Source: Pseudomonas benzenivorans
Lineage (GTDB): Bacteria; Pseudomonadota; Gammaproteobacteria; Pseudomonadales; Pseudomonadaceae
Direction: 5' to 3'
Assembly (NCBI RefSeq): GCF_033547155.1
Contig: NZ_CP137892.1
Location: 2,170,001-2,234,000, forward strand
Length of the DNA stretch: 64,000 bases
Shown: one piece after another, positions 9,789-19,533 of the stretch
Numbering within the stretch: the stretch's first letter is position 1
How the letters are laid out: the number at the start of each line of letters is the position of its first letter
Program-made: the position numbers and the translations under genes
The notes under the pieces: model-generated
What the model saw: only the letters and a program-made list of their open reading frames with translations
Told to the model about the DNA's origin: nothing
Database searches by the model: none

Positions 9789-10286
9789 CGTGTTCCCCTT
9801 GAGGTGGAGTTTTCCATGTAAAGCAATTTCCCAATGGTAGGAAATTAGCCGGCGTACATAGTACCCGTAACCTGAAGTAAGTAAACGGAGGCGAGGCAGG
9901 CGCCGCACTTTTTTTTTCATGATGCCGCAGGGAGCCTCTGTAAGTTGCTGTTGCTGTATAAAAAACATACAGGCGTTGTCGTGTTCGATGCTGTTACTTG
10001 CGACTGGACCTCATGGCTTTGAGCGGTGGGGCGGTTATTGAGCCTGCTCTCGGCGGTCGAAGTTGTAGTCGCATGGGCATTGGTGAGCGTCTATAGAAGA
10101 AAGCCTCCGGCCCGCGCTCCGCTGCGTCTCTATTGCCCTCATTTACCAGTTCGCGGTAGTGCACGTCTTCGCCTGCTGTTCCGGCTATACGCTAAGTCAT
10201 TGATTCAGCGTGGCCGACTCCGGGGCGGCCTGATAAGCTCGGCTTCTGTTACGAGGAGCTACCTGTCTCAGGCCAAGGATGCGTGT
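9789..10286. other. Divergent intergenic region between oprI and the envelope protein gene
   Basis: About 500 bp without a supported gene. It is more AT-rich near oprI, includes a run of nine T at about 9910-9918 and holds the candidate oprI promoter. The frame of the downstream gene stays open through much of it, but without an RBS or conserved-looking start, so it is treated as leader. Confidence 0.5.
9858..9885 (-). promoter_or_regulatory. Candidate sigma-70 promoter of oprI
   Basis: On the minus strand, TTTACT (9885-9880), a 16-bp spacer and TACTAT (9863-9858), 70 bp upstream of the ATG. Fair match to -35/-10 consensus; no activator site was identified. Confidence 0.4.
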
Positions 10287-11552
10287 ATGTCGAAGTTGAT
10301 TAAATGGGGTGTGTTGGCGGTATTGGCAATTGCCGTGCTGATCAAGCTGTCACTGTGGTTGTCGGTGCGCTCGATCATGGACGATGCGGCGCAGCGGCTG
10401 TCGCCAATCATGGATATCCGCTATGGGGGTATCACCTCTTCTTTCGATGGTCGGGTCGGTCTGAGCAAGATTGATATCCGGGTGCCTGCCATGGGCGATA
10501 GTCTGAGGGTTGAGCATGCCGAACTTAAGTTCGAGGGGCTTGGCGAGCTGTTGCGTTTCAAGGAACGCCTGGCCGAAGGCAAGTTTCCCGAGCAGATGGC
10601 GGTCAACCTGGAGGGGGTGAGTCTGGACGTCCATGGGCCATTCATGCGCCAGCTCTACGCGGTTCCGGCCGAACGCAGCGTGTTCACGGCGATGAGCGAA
10701 GTGGTTTGCGGTAAGGTTCGCGCCATAGGGACCGATGAGCTGCTGGACATGGGGTATCGCACCTTCGAGGCCGATGGCCAGTTTTCCTACAGGTTCCAGC
10801 CGGGGGCGCAGACACTCAGTTTCAACCTGACCTCCGATACCCGGGATATGGGCGAGCTACGCGTCGCCTTGTCCGTCATCAATATGCCGGATAACCCCGG
10901 TGATCTGCGGGTCAACCCGCCACGGATCCAGCGTCTGAGTGTCGAGATCAACGACAACCAGTATCAGCGTAAGGTGCAGGAATACTGCGCAGCCAAGCTG
11001 GGGCTGGATGTCGATGCCTATAGAAAGCGTGCTGTGGAACAGTTCGACAAGGTACTGCGTAGTCAGCGTGTAGCCTTGGATCAGCCGATCCTTGATGCCT
11101 ATGGGGCTTATTTGGATGACCCGCAGGCGCTGCGGATCGAGTTCGAGCCGAGCGAAGGCATGGTCTGGGATGGTCTGCAGTTCTTCGATGCCAAGGATGT
11201 GATGGCGATGCTGCGGCCGGCGGTCTTGGTCAATCATCAGGCGGTTCAGCCCTTGGGCTTTTCCTGGGTCGATCCGACTTCGCGCCCGGCGCGTGCGACT
11301 CAGCCTGCTGAGGCGGCGCAGCGGGTCGGTTCGGTGGCGACCGGTGCGCGCACCGGATTTGTCGCGGTATCCAGCTTGGCCGATCATGTCGGCAAGCGCT
11401 TGCGCTTCGTCACGTACGATGGCATGTACTATCAGGGAATCCTGACCCGGGTTGCGAACAACAAGGCCTATCTCAGGTTGCAAGCCGGAAATGGCACGGC
11501 GCAGATGTCGCTACGCCTGGAAAAGATCGATAAGGTGCGGGTGCAGTTCTAA
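10287..11552 (+). CDS. Uncharacterised membrane-anchored periplasmic protein with SH3-like C terminus
   Basis: A 421-residue protein of unknown function. An N-terminal anchor (LIKWGVLAVLAIAVLIKLSL) is followed by a large soluble part that should face the periplasm. The early part (residues about 35-110, GGITSSFDGRVGLSKIDIRV) has the alternating beta pattern seen in AsmA or DUF945-like envelope proteins. A Pro/Ala-rich linker near residue 330 leads to a final 55-residue domain (KRLRFVTYDGMYYQGILTRV, then YLRLQAGNGTAQMSLRL) that looks like a small beta barrel. The start at 10287 has AAGGA eight bases upstream. It lies 20 bp before the GNAT gene, probably in one operon. Confidence 0.7.
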   Translation: MSKLIKWGVLAVLAIAVLIKLSLWLSVRSIMDDAAQRLSPIMDIRYGGITSSFDGRVGLSKIDIRVPAMGDSLRVEHAELKFEGLGELLRFKERLAEGKFPEQMAVNLEGVSLDVHGPFMRQLYAVPAERSVFTAMSEVVCGKVRAIGTDELLDMGYRTFEADGQFSYRFQPGAQTLSFNLTSDTRDMGELRVALSVINMPDNPGDLRVNPPRIQRLSVEINDNQYQRKVQEYCAAKLGLDVDAYRKRAVEQFDKVLRSQRVALDQPILDAYGAYLDDPQALRIEFEPSEGMVWDGLQFFDAKDVMAMLRPAVLVNHQAVQPLGFSWVDPTSRPARATQPAEAAQRVGSVATGARTGFVAVSSLADHVGKRLRFVTYDGMYYQGILTRVANNKAYLRLQAGNGTAQMSLRLEKIDKVRVQF

Positions 11553-11572
11553 GGTTTAGGAGAGGAGTAGCA

Positions 11573-11854
11573 ATGAGCGAGGCGTTGTCCATTCACCATG
11601 ACCAGAGGGGTCACCAATTCGAGACCACAGTGGATGGTGATCGTGCTTACCTGGCGTATATGGACCTGGGTAAGCAGACCCTGGACATCTACCGGACCTT
11701 CGTTCCGAACTCGTTGCGTGGTAGGGGGATCGCTGCGGCACTGACCGAGCATGCCCTACAGTACGCCGAACGTACCGGCTACACCGTGATTCCGTCCTGC
11801 TCTTACGTCGAGCGCTATATCGAGCGGCGTCAGCGCCACCTCGCCAAGGGTTGA
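11573..11854 (+). CDS. Small GNAT-like N-acetyltransferase (YidJ/GTLP3-type)
   Basis: A 93-residue protein with the minimal acetyltransferase fold: TFVPNSLRGRGIAAALTEHA contains the acetyl-CoA pyrophosphate loop R-G-R-G-I-A. The ending IPSCSYVERYIERR is characteristic of the short bacterial Gcn5-like group (one domain, about 90-100 aa). The substrate is unknown. It has a strong ribosome site (AGGAGAGGAG) and ends just before a bidirectional terminator. Confidence 0.85.
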   Translation: MSEALSIHHDQRGHQFETTVDGDRAYLAYMDLGKQTLDIYRTFVPNSLRGRGIAAALTEHALQYAERTGYTVIPSCSYVERYIERRQRHLAKG

Positions 11855-11873
11855 GCTTTGCTGAGGCGAATAA

Positions 11874-11900
11874 GAAACGCCGGGCAGTGCCCGGCGTTTC
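11874..11900. terminator. Bidirectional intrinsic terminator
   Basis: Perfect 12-bp inverted repeat GAAACGCCGGGC (11874-11885), loop AGT, GCCCGGCGTTTC (11889-11900). It lies between the convergent GNAT and DAHP synthase genes, with TTGTTC on one side and TTATTCG on the other. Confidence 0.85.
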
Positions 11901-11915
11901 TTGTTCAGGGAAGTC

Positions 11916-13004
11916 TCAGCCCCGGTGGCGCTTCGGCAAAACGTCCTTGAGCTTGGCATGCATGCCGCGCAGGGTCTTCTCCGTGCTGTCCCAATCGATG
12001 CAGGCATCGGTGATGGATACGCCGTACTTGAGCTGGTCGAGATCCTTGGGGATCGACTGGTTGCCCCAGCCCAGGTGGCTTTCCACCATGAGGCCGACGA
12101 TCGACTGGTTGCCTTCGAGAATCTGGTTGGCCACGTTGTCCATGACCAGCGGCTGCAGCGCCGGATCCTTGTTGGAGTTGGCGTGGCTGCAATCGACCAT
12201 GATGTTCGGGCGGATGCCGGCTTTTGTCAGTTCCTGCTCGCAGACGGCAACACTGACCGAGTCGTAGTTCGGCTTGCCATTACCGCCGCGTAGTACCACA
12301 TGGCCATAGGCATTGCCCTTGGTGGTGACGATGGATACGCCGCCCTCCTGGTTGATGCCGAGGAAACGATGCGGACTGGAAACCGACTGCAGGGCATTGA
12401 TTGCCACGGTCAGGCCGCCGTCGGTACCGTTCTTGAAGCCCACGGCCGAGGACAGGCCGGAAGCCATCTCGCGATGGGTCTGGGATTCGGTGGTGCGCGC
12501 CCCGATGGCCGACCAGCTGATCAGGTCCTGCAGGTACTGCGGGGAAATCGGGTCGAGTGCTTCGGTGGCGGTCGGCAGCCCCATTTCCGCCAGGTCGCGC
12601 AGCAGCTGGCGACCGATGTGCAGGCCATCCTGGATCTTGAACGAGTCGTCCAGGTAGGGGTCGTTGATCAGGCCTTTCCAGCCGACCGTGGTGCGCGGCT
12701 TCTCGAAATACACGCGCATCACCAGGTACAGGCTGTCGGCTACCTCGGCGGCGAGCACCTTGAGGCGCTCGGCATATTCTTTGGCGGCTTTGATATCGTG
12801 GATCGAGCAGGGGCCCACGACCACGAACAGGCGGTGGTCCTTGCCATCGAGGATATCGCGGATCACCTGACGGCCCGTGGCAACGGTGTGCAGGGCCGAC
12901 TCGGTCAGGGGGATTTCGCGCTTGAGTTGCGCGGGGGTGATCAGGGTTTCGTTGGAGGCGACGTTGAGATCGTCGATCGGTAAATCAGCCATCGTGCTTT
13001 TCAT
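11916..13004 (-). CDS. 3-deoxy-7-phosphoheptulonate (DAHP) synthase, class I
   Basis: First enzyme of the shikimate pathway: phosphoenolpyruvate plus erythrose 4-phosphate gives DAHP. The 362-residue sequence is of the E. coli AroF/G/H type: VVVGPCSIHDIKAAKEYA holds the metal-binding Cys, RVYFEKPRTTVGWKGL the substrate loop, and GARTTESQTHREMASGLS and VDCSHANSNKD are the later signatures. The N-terminal extension (about 30 residues) is where aromatic feedback acts; I cannot tell which amino acid inhibits this isozyme. ATG 13004 and ATG 12992 are both possible starts. Confidence 0.95.
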   Translation of the reverse strand: MKSTMADLPIDDLNVASNETLITPAQLKREIPLTESALHTVATGRQVIRDILDGKDHRLFVVVGPCSIHDIKAAKEYAERLKVLAAEVADSLYLVMRVYFEKPRTTVGWKGLINDPYLDDSFKIQDGLHIGRQLLRDLAEMGLPTATEALDPISPQYLQDLISWSAIGARTTESQTHREMASGLSSAVGFKNGTDGGLTVAINALQSVSSPHRFLGINQEGGVSIVTTKGNAYGHVVLRGGNGKPNYDSVSVAVCEQELTKAGIRPNIMVDCSHANSNKDPALQPLVMDNVANQILEGNQSIVGLMVESHLGWGNQSIPKDLDQLKYGVSITDACIDWDSTEKTLRGMHAKLKDVLPKRHRG

Positions 13005-13153
13005 CAGGTCAGGGTCGTCGGGTCACGGGTGCCGGCCGCCAGCGATCCCCGTGTGGCGGAGCACAGCAGAATGAGCACAGCGGGGAAGCTGAACCTTAGC
13101 GCGTTAAGGGCGGGCGAGACAATGGGGCGAAGGTCGTTAGTCGGATCGGACGA

Positions 13154-13573
13154 CTACGAGAGGCTGGCGTCGGAGAATTCGGCGGCGTGCTGGGCGATCC
13201 ACTCGCGGGCGACGTTCTCGATCTGCAGTTGGTGACCCAGTTCCTGCTCGCGTTGCCGGCGATAGTGCTCGATCTGGCAGACCTGCTCGACCATGCGGGC
13301 ACGGAACAGCGTGTCCTCGTCGGTGAAGGCGATGCCAACCAGATAGTCGTCGTCCATCTTGTGGCACCAGGCGACCACGCCGGGATAGCGGGCCTGCTCA
13401 CCGAGCAGTGGAATGCGCAACTCCACGGCGGTGCCGCGGCGAAAACCTCGGCTGGAGTTGCACGCCACGCCGCCGAGGCTGATATTGTTCAGGCGCTGGG
13501 TGGGCACGAAATCCTGTTTACGGAGCACCAGCTCCACCGGCATATCACTGGGATGACGCAAGAAACGACGCAT
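13154..13573 (-). CDS. PilZ-domain cyclic-di-GMP receptor
   Basis: A 139-residue single-domain protein. The c-di-GMP motifs are both present: RxxxR as RRFLR at residues 2-6, and (D/N)xSxxG as NISLGG near residue 29. A C-terminal helical tail (RMVEQVCQIEHYRRQREQEL) extends beyond the barrel and could mediate partner binding. The output cannot be predicted. Its ATG overlaps the ATG of the divergent thioredoxin-like gene within the tetramer CATG at 13571-13574. Confidence 0.88.
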   Translation of the reverse strand: MRRFLRHPSDMPVELVLRKQDFVPTQRLNNISLGGVACNSSRGFRRGTAVELRIPLLGEQARYPGVVAWCHKMDDDYLVGIAFTDEDTLFRARMVEQVCQIEHYRRQREQELGHQLQIENVAREWIAQHAAEFSDASLS

Positions 13574-13958
13574 GACTACCGACTCCCAATGCCATCAAAT
13601 TGACATCGTTAACCACAGTATAGTGAACGAACTGCAACTCACAGATTTGGATGCTGAACGGCGCCTGCTCGATCTGCCTGGCACCTCCCTGCTCATATTC
13701 ACCAGCATAGCCTGTGCCAGTTGTCGCTGGGCGCGCCGAGAGCTGCCGCTGTTACCCTTGCCGGTGGCGCGTTTGGCCTGGATAGACGCTGCCGATAATG
13801 CGGGGCTGGTGGCACGGTACGAGGTGTTCCATTTGCCGGCGCTGTTCGTCGTGCGCGATGGTCAATTTTTCGGCGCGTTGCACAGTCCCTTGCGTGCCAA
13901 CGATCTACTTGATGCATTGGGTGCGGCCCTGTCGCGCCCTGCTGAGGAGCTCCCTTGA
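13572..13958 (+). CDS. Thioredoxin-like protein with CASC motif
   Basis: A 128-residue thioredoxin-fold protein. TSLLIFTSIACASCRWARRE corresponds to the first beta strand and active-site helix, with C-A-S-C in place of CGPC; VFHLPALFVVRDGQFFG carries the cis-Pro strand (L-P-A). No signal peptide, so cytoplasmic. The ATG at 13572 overlaps the divergent PilZ start; an in-frame GTG at 13623 (residue 18) would keep the whole fold and is a real alternative. The stop overlaps the start of the panE-like gene by three bases. Confidence 0.75.
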   Translation: MTTDSQCHQIDIVNHSIVNELQLTDLDAERRLLDLPGTSLLIFTSIACASCRWARRELPLLPLPVARLAWIDAADNAGLVARYEVFHLPALFVVRDGQFFGALHSPLRANDLLDALGAALSRPAEELP

Positions 13959-14911
13959 ATACGACAAACCAGAATCCGCGCATAGGCGTCATCGGGACCG
14001 GTGCGATCGGCGGTTTCTATGGCCTGATGTTGGCGCGAGCCGGCTTCGACGTGCATTTCCTGCTGCGCAGCGAGTTCGCTACGGTTGCCGAGCAAGGGCT
14101 GCAGCTCAATAGTGCGGTGCATGGCGCCCTGCACCTGCAGCCAGTGCAGGCTTACCGCGCGGCGGCGGATATGCCGCGCTGCGACTGGTTGTTGGTGGGC
14201 GCGAAGACGACCAGCAACGCGGAGTTGGCGCCGGTCATTGCCCAGGTTGCCGCCGACGGTGCCAAGGTGCTGTTGCTGCAGAATGGCCTGGCGGTGGAAG
14301 AGGCGCTGCGTCCGCTGCTGCCCGAGTCTCTGCACCTGCTCGGCGGCCTGTGTTTCATCTGTGCCCACCGTGCCGCGCCCGGGGTGGTCGAGCACCAAGC
14401 GCTGGGGGCGGTCAATCTCGGTTATCACTCGGGCCCCGTCAGCGATGGCGCGCAGCGCCAGCAGATCGCCGAGGAAGGCGCAGCCCTGTTCAAGGCGGCG
14501 GGACTCGACTCCACGGCCCTGGCGGACCTGGAACAGGGGCGCTGGCAGAAGCTGGTGTGGAACGTGCCCTATAACGGCCTGTCGGTCCTGCTCAATGCGG
14601 GGACTGGTGCCTTGATGGCCGATCCCGACAGCCGTGCGCTGATCCAGGCATTGATGCAGGAGGTAGCCGACGCGGCGCTGGCCTGTGGGCAGCGCTTGCC
14701 GGAAGGCTACCCGGGCAAATTGTTGGCGGCGACCGATCGCATGCCAGACTATTGGCCGAGTATGTATCACGACTTCGCTCAGCACCGGCCGCTGGAGCTG
14801 CAGGCGATCTACGCCGCGCCGCTGGCCGCCGCCGAGCAGGCCGGTTGTGACATGCCGCGGGTTCGTGCCTTGTATCAGGCGCTGTGTTTTCTCGATCGGG
14901 CTAAGCCTTAG
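13955..14911 (+). CDS. panE: Ketopantoate reductase family protein (PanE/ApbA)
   Basis: NADPH-dependent 2-dehydropantoate 2-reductase fold, pantothenate/CoA biosynthesis. The N-terminal dinucleotide site is GVIGTGAIGGFYG (GxGxxG). The catalytic Lys region is WQKLVWNVPYNGLSVLLNAG (family KLxxNxxxNxL). Length of 318 aa is typical. The start is TTG at 13955, preceded by GAGGAG at good spacing and overlapping the thioredoxin stop in TTGA, so translation is coupled. Pseudomonas genomes hold several PanE paralogues; whether this one is the biosynthetic enzyme is not certain. Confidence 0.85.
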   Translation: MNTTNQNPRIGVIGTGAIGGFYGLMLARAGFDVHFLLRSEFATVAEQGLQLNSAVHGALHLQPVQAYRAAADMPRCDWLLVGAKTTSNAELAPVIAQVAADGAKVLLLQNGLAVEEALRPLLPESLHLLGGLCFICAHRAAPGVVEHQALGAVNLGYHSGPVSDGAQRQQIAEEGAALFKAAGLDSTALADLEQGRWQKLVWNVPYNGLSVLLNAGTGALMADPDSRALIQALMQEVADAALACGQRLPEGYPGKLLAATDRMPDYWPSMYHDFAQHRPLELQAIYAAPLAAAEQAGCDMPRVRALYQALCFLDRAKP

Positions 14912-14926
14912 CGCGTGAGGATGGCT

Positions 14927-15829
14927 ATGGGCAAGGGCATGGACAAGTTGGTGCTGGCGATCTCCTCGAGTGCGCTGTTCGACCTGCGCGAGAGCCATCT
15001 GGTGTACGAAAACCAGGGTGTCGAGGCTTACCGTCGCTATCAGATCGAGCATGAGGACGAGATACTCATGCCCGGCGACGCCTTTCCTCTGGTCGAGAAG
15101 CTGCTCGGACTGAACCTGACCCTGGGGCAGCCCCGGGTGGAAGTGATCCTGGTCTCGCGCAACAGCGCCGACACCGGTTTGCGCGCGTTCAACTCGATTC
15201 AGCATTACGGCTTGGGTATTTCCCGCGCGGCCTTCGTCGGCGGTCGCAGCCCGGACCCCTACCTGGCCGCGTTCGGCTGCCAGCTGTTCCTCTCCACCCA
15301 TGTGGAGGACGTACGCAGTGCGCTGCGCTCGGGTTTCGGCGCGGCGACCATCCTCTCCGGCGGAGCGCGGCGGGCGGCGAGCAACGAACTGCGCATCGCC
15401 TTCGACGGCGATGCCGTGCTGTTCTCCGACGAGTCCGAACGCGTCTATCAGCAGGGCGGGCTGGAGGCCTTCCAGAGCCACGAGCGCGATGCCGCCCGCG
15501 AGCTGCTCGGTGGCGGACCGTTCAAGCCCTTTCTCGCGGCGTTGCATCGGTTGCAGCAAGAGTTTCCGGAGGAAGCCTGCCCGATTCGTACGGCCTTGGT
15601 CACCGCGCGCTCGGCTCCGGCCCACGAGCGGGTCATTCGCACTCTGCGCGAGTGGAATATCCGTCTGGACGAGTCATTCTTCCTCGGCGGCCTGGAAAAG
15701 GCGGCGATTCTCGAGACCTTCGCCGCCGATGTGTTCTTCGACGACCAGGCCGGACACTGCGAGAAGGCGCGGGAAGTCGTGGCCACCGGACACGTACCCC
15801 ATGGCGTAAGTAACGAGCCGCCGCAGTAG
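14927..15829 (+). CDS. 5'-nucleotidase (cN-I-like family)
   Basis: A 300-residue cytoplasmic phosphatase of the bacterial 5'-nucleotidase family, which dephosphorylates nucleoside monophosphates. HAD-like motifs are visible: IAFDGDAVLFSDESE (DxD nucleophile loop, near residue 165), ALVTARSAPAHERVIR, and the late acidic loop FFDDQAGHC. The best start is ATG 14927, six bases after GAGG; ATG 14921 and GTG 14915 are upstream alternatives. It begins 15 bp after panE and is probably cotranscribed. Confidence 0.87.
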   Translation: MGKGMDKLVLAISSSALFDLRESHLVYENQGVEAYRRYQIEHEDEILMPGDAFPLVEKLLGLNLTLGQPRVEVILVSRNSADTGLRAFNSIQHYGLGISRAAFVGGRSPDPYLAAFGCQLFLSTHVEDVRSALRSGFGAATILSGGARRAASNELRIAFDGDAVLFSDESERVYQQGGLEAFQSHERDAARELLGGGPFKPFLAALHRLQQEFPEEACPIRTALVTARSAPAHERVIRTLREWNIRLDESFFLGGLEKAAILETFAADVFFDDQAGHCEKAREVVATGHVPHGVSNEPPQ

Positions 15830-15946
15830 TAGTCGGGGCGCGGCGCATATAGCCATTGGTCCTAAAAGGTCGGTCTTTGGTTGACTTGCAGATGGCACTG
15901 CTAAGCTCAGAAAAGGGCCCGCCGTGCCGGCTGTCGAGGAGGCCGC

Positions 15947-16447
15947 ATGATTCGTTCGATTCTCTACGCCACCGATCTCGGCCTCTACGCCCCCTATGTC
16001 CTGCAACATGCCCTGTCCCTGACCCGTGCCTTCGATGCCGGCCTGTATGTCGTGCATGCGGTCGAGCCCATGGGGTTGTTTGCCGAGTCGGTGCTGCAGA
16101 CCTATCTGGATGAGGAGCGCCTCAAGGAGCTGCGCAGCAAAGGGCTGAGCACGGTGATGGCGAGCATCGAGCAACGGGTGCTGGAGGGCTTTCGCGACGA
16201 GATCGACGAGGCGCAGCATGAGCTGGACATGATTCGGGGGGTGCGAGTGGTGCAGGGCGATCCGCCCCTGGTGATCCTCGAAGAGGCGCAGAAGCTTGGG
16301 GTGGATCTGCTGGTGGTGGGCAGTCACAGCCATGGCACCGAGCTGGAGATCCCCTTGGGGCGGACGGCCGCACGCCTGGTGCAGTTGTCGGAAGTGCCGG
16401 TGTATCTGGTGCCGATGCTGCAGCACCGCGGTCGCGGGGAACCTTAG
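15947..16447 (+). CDS. Universal stress protein (UspA family)
   Basis: A 166-residue single-domain Usp. The Rossmann-like start MIRSILYATDLGLYAPYVLQ and the C-terminal ATP-binding motif G-2x-G-9x-G-[ST], here GSHSHGTELEIPLGRTA, are both present; the motif suggests an ATP-binding UspFG-type member. GAGGAGG lies just upstream of the ATG. The 110-bp region before it separates it from the nucleotidase gene, and cysB follows 116 bp downstream. Confidence 0.92.
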   Translation: MIRSILYATDLGLYAPYVLQHALSLTRAFDAGLYVVHAVEPMGLFAESVLQTYLDEERLKELRSKGLSTVMASIEQRVLEGFRDEIDEAQHELDMIRGVRVVQGDPPLVILEEAQKLGVDLLVVGSHSHGTELEIPLGRTAARLVQLSEVPVYLVPMLQHRGRGEP

Positions 16448-16495
16448 GCGACGGCCAGTCGCACTTCTATATAAAACGTCTAGATTTAACTATTG

Positions 16496-16511
16496 AACCA
16501 TTAATATGGTT
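16496..16511. promoter_or_regulatory. AT-rich inverted repeat upstream of cysB
   Basis: Perfect inverted repeat AACCAT-TAAT-ATGGTT, 52 bp before the cysB ATG in a strikingly AT-rich patch (16465-16520). LysR-type regulators often bind such dyads over their own promoter, so autoregulation is plausible. Not proven. Confidence 0.4.
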
Positions 16512-16554
16512 ATATGACCTTACCGGTAATTGCCCGGCCGTCTATCTGTTTTGA

Positions 16555-17538
<984 letters not shown>

Positions 17539-17596
17539 TACGGCAGCCGAAGGTTCTTGTCCCGACTCGTCACGCGCAGGTCGCGGGCTCGGCAAT

Positions 17597-17632
17597 GTAA
17601 AAAGCCCGTATCTGGCGATACGGGCTTTTTAC
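17597..17632. terminator. Bidirectional intrinsic terminator between cysB and ybiT
   Basis: Inverted repeat GTAAAAAGCCCGTATC (17597-17612), loop TGGC, GATACGGGCTTTTTAC (17617-17632). A- and T-tracts flank both sides, serving both convergent genes. Confidence 0.92.
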
Positions 17633-17664
17633 TTGGCGGGCGGCTCGGCGGCTGCCGTGCCCGA

Positions 17665-19254
17665 TCAGACCAGCACGCCCTGGCTGCGCAGGTAGTCGTC
17701 GTAGCTGCCGCTGAAGTCGGTCACGCCGCTGTCGGAGAGCTCGATGATGCGGGTGGCCAGACTGGAGACGAACTCGCGGTCGTGGCTGACGAAGATCAGC
17801 GTGCCCGGATAGTTTTCCAGGGCCAGGTTGAGGGCCTCGATGGACTCCATGTCCAGGTGGTTGGTCGGCTCGTCCATCACCAGCACGTTGGGCTTCTTCA
17901 GGATCAGCTTGCCGAACAGCATGCGCCCCTGTTCACCGCCGGAGATCACCTTGACCGACTTGAGGATCTCGTCGTTGGAGAACAGCATGCGGCCCAGGGT
18001 GCCGCGCACCAGCTGTTCGCCGCCCTGGGTCCAGCGGCCCATCCACTCGAACAGGGTGCTCTCGTCGGCGAAGTCGTCGGCATGATCCTGGGCGTAGTAG
18101 CCCAGCTCGGCGCTGTCGGTCCACTTCACCGTGCCGGCATCCGGAGTCAGCTCGCCGACCAGGGTGCGCAGCAGGGTGGTCTTGCCGATGCCGTTGGGGC
18201 CGATGATGGCCACCCGCTCGCCGGCCTCTACGGTGAAGCTGAAGCCCTTGAACAGCGTCTTGCCGTCGAAGCCCTTGGCCATGTTCTCGACGGTCACGGC
18301 CTGACGGTGCAGCTTCTTGCTCTGTTCGAAGCGGATGAAGGGGCTGACGCGGCTTGAGGGCTTGACCTCGGCCAGCTGGATCTTGTCGATTTGCTTGGCC
18401 CGCGAGGTGGCCTGCTTGGCCTTGGAGGCGTTGGCCGAGAAGCGGCTGACGAAGGTCTGCAGTTCCGCGATCTGTGCCTTCTTCTTGGCGTTGTCGGCCA
18501 ACAGCTGCTCGCGCGACTGGGTCGCGGCGGTCATGTATTCGTCGTAGTTGCCCGGGAACAGGCGCAGCTCGCCGTAGTCCAGGTCCGCCATGTGGGTGCA
18601 CACGCTGTTCAAGAAGTGGCGGTCGTGGGAAATGATGATCATGGTGCTGTTACGCGCCGTGAGGATGTTTTCCAGCCAGCGGATGGTGTTTATATCCAGG
18701 TGGTTGGTCGGCTCGTCCAGCAGCAGTACGTCCGGGTCGGAGAACAGCGCCTGGGCCAGCAGCACGCGCAGTTTCCAGCCCGGTGCCACCTCGCTCATCG
18801 GGCCGAAATGCTGGGCCAGCGGGATGCCCAGGCCGAGCAGCAGCTCGCCGGCGCGGGACTCGGCGGTGTAGCCGTCCAGCTCGGCGAACTCGGTCTCCAG
18901 CTCGGCCACCGCCATGCCGTCTTCCTCGGTCATCTCGGCCAGCGAGTAGATGCGATCGCGCTCGGCCTTGATCCGCCACAGCTCGGCATGGCCCATTATC
19001 ACCGTGTCGATCACATTGAAGTCTTCGTAGGCGAACTGATCCTGGCGCAGCTTGCCCAGGCGCACATTGGGTTCGAGCATCACCTGGCCGGCGGAAGGCT
19101 CCAGATCGCCACCGAGTATCTTCATGAAGGTCGACTTGCCGCAGCCGTTGGCGCCGATCAGGCCGTAGCGGTTGCCGTTGCCGAACTTGACGGAAACGTT
19201 CTCGAACAGCGGCTTGGCGCCGAACTGCATGGTGATGTTAGCGGTGGAAATCAA
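17665..19254 (-). CDS. ybiT: ABC-F family ribosome-associated ATPase (YbiT type)
   Basis: A 529-residue soluble twin-ABC protein without membrane domains; ABC-F proteins act on the ribosomal E site. Domain 1 has Walker [10 protein letters not shown] and Walker [13 protein letters not shown]; the linker (residues about 235-310, with [20 protein letters not shown]) is the P-site tRNA interaction motif. Domain 2 has [22 protein letters not shown] and [12 protein letters not shown]. The first signature is degenerate ([16 protein letters not shown]), which is the normal form in YbiT. Terminated together with cysB by the hairpin at 17597. Confidence 0.94.
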   Translation of the reverse strand: MISTANITMQFGAKPLFENVSVKFGNGNRYGLIGANGCGKSTFMKILGGDLEPSAGQVMLEPNVRLGKLRQDQFAYEDFNVIDTVIMGHAELWRIKAERDRIYSLAEMTEEDGMAVAELETEFAELDGYTAESRAGELLLGLGIPLAQHFGPMSEVAPGWKLRVLLAQALFSDPDVLLLDEPTNHLDINTIRWLENILTARNSTMIIISHDRHFLNSVCTHMADLDYGELRLFPGNYDEYMTAATQSREQLLADNAKKKAQIAELQTFVSRFSANASKAKQATSRAKQIDKIQLAEVKPSSRVSPFIRFEQSKKLHRQAVTVENMAKGFDGKTLFKGFSFTVEAGERVAIIGPNGIGKTTLLRTLVGELTPDAGTVKWTDSAELGYYAQDHADDFADESTLFEWMGRWTQGGEQLVRGTLGRMLFSNDEILKSVKVISGGEQGRMLFGKLILKKPNVLVMDEPTNHLDMESIEALNLALENYPGTLIFVSHDREFVSSLATRIIELSDSGVTDFSGSYDDYLRSQGVLV

Positions 19255-19309
19255 GCGGGTTACCTATCAATAACGTGCGATGTGACGCCTTCGGCCGGTA
19301 CCGGTCCGC

Positions 19310-19459
19310 TAGCAATGCTCGGCTCTCGAACTCACTTGAGGCGGCGTACCAGTTGATCCAGCGGGCATAGGTCGAAAGCAGCATCTGGGCGTTGTGGCCG
19401 AGTTGCTGGGCGATGAAGGCGGGGGGTATGCCGGATGTTGCGCGGATTGTCGCATAGGT
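19310..19459 (-). pseudogene. Remnant of a phage-type tyrosine recombinase (C-terminal fragment)
   Basis: The minus strand encodes a stretch with TYATIRATSGIPPAFIAQQL, then GHNAQMLLSTYARWI. This is the C-terminal catalytic end of Rac/P2-like integrases: the conserved GH and the nucleophile Tyr in S-T-Y are present, while the preceding H-x-x-R box is degraded (Q-P where R-H is expected). Only about 50 codons are recognisable; the frame before and after has no integrase similarity. It lies between ybiT and the MocR gene and marks a lost integrated element. No attachment site or tRNA is visible nearby. Confidence 0.72.
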
Positions 19460-19533
19460 GGGCTGGCAATTTATATGGCGGGCGGCGTCCGATGGCGAGG
19501 GCCTCGTGGCGGGGCGCGAAAGCAGGGGGCGTT

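Noticed and set aside
10026..10286. Upstream extension of the envelope-protein frame
   Set aside because: No ribosome site at the earlier start; the extension is basic and low in family-like features, while ATG 10287 has AAGGA and a membrane anchor directly after it.
13600..13624. TTGACA followed by TATAGT inside the thioredoxin-like gene
   Set aside because: Spacer is only 13 bp, too short for a sigma-70 promoter.
17665..19254. Degenerate first ABC signature in YbiT as a possible inactivating change
   Set aside because: This form is normal for the YbiT branch of ABC-F proteins.
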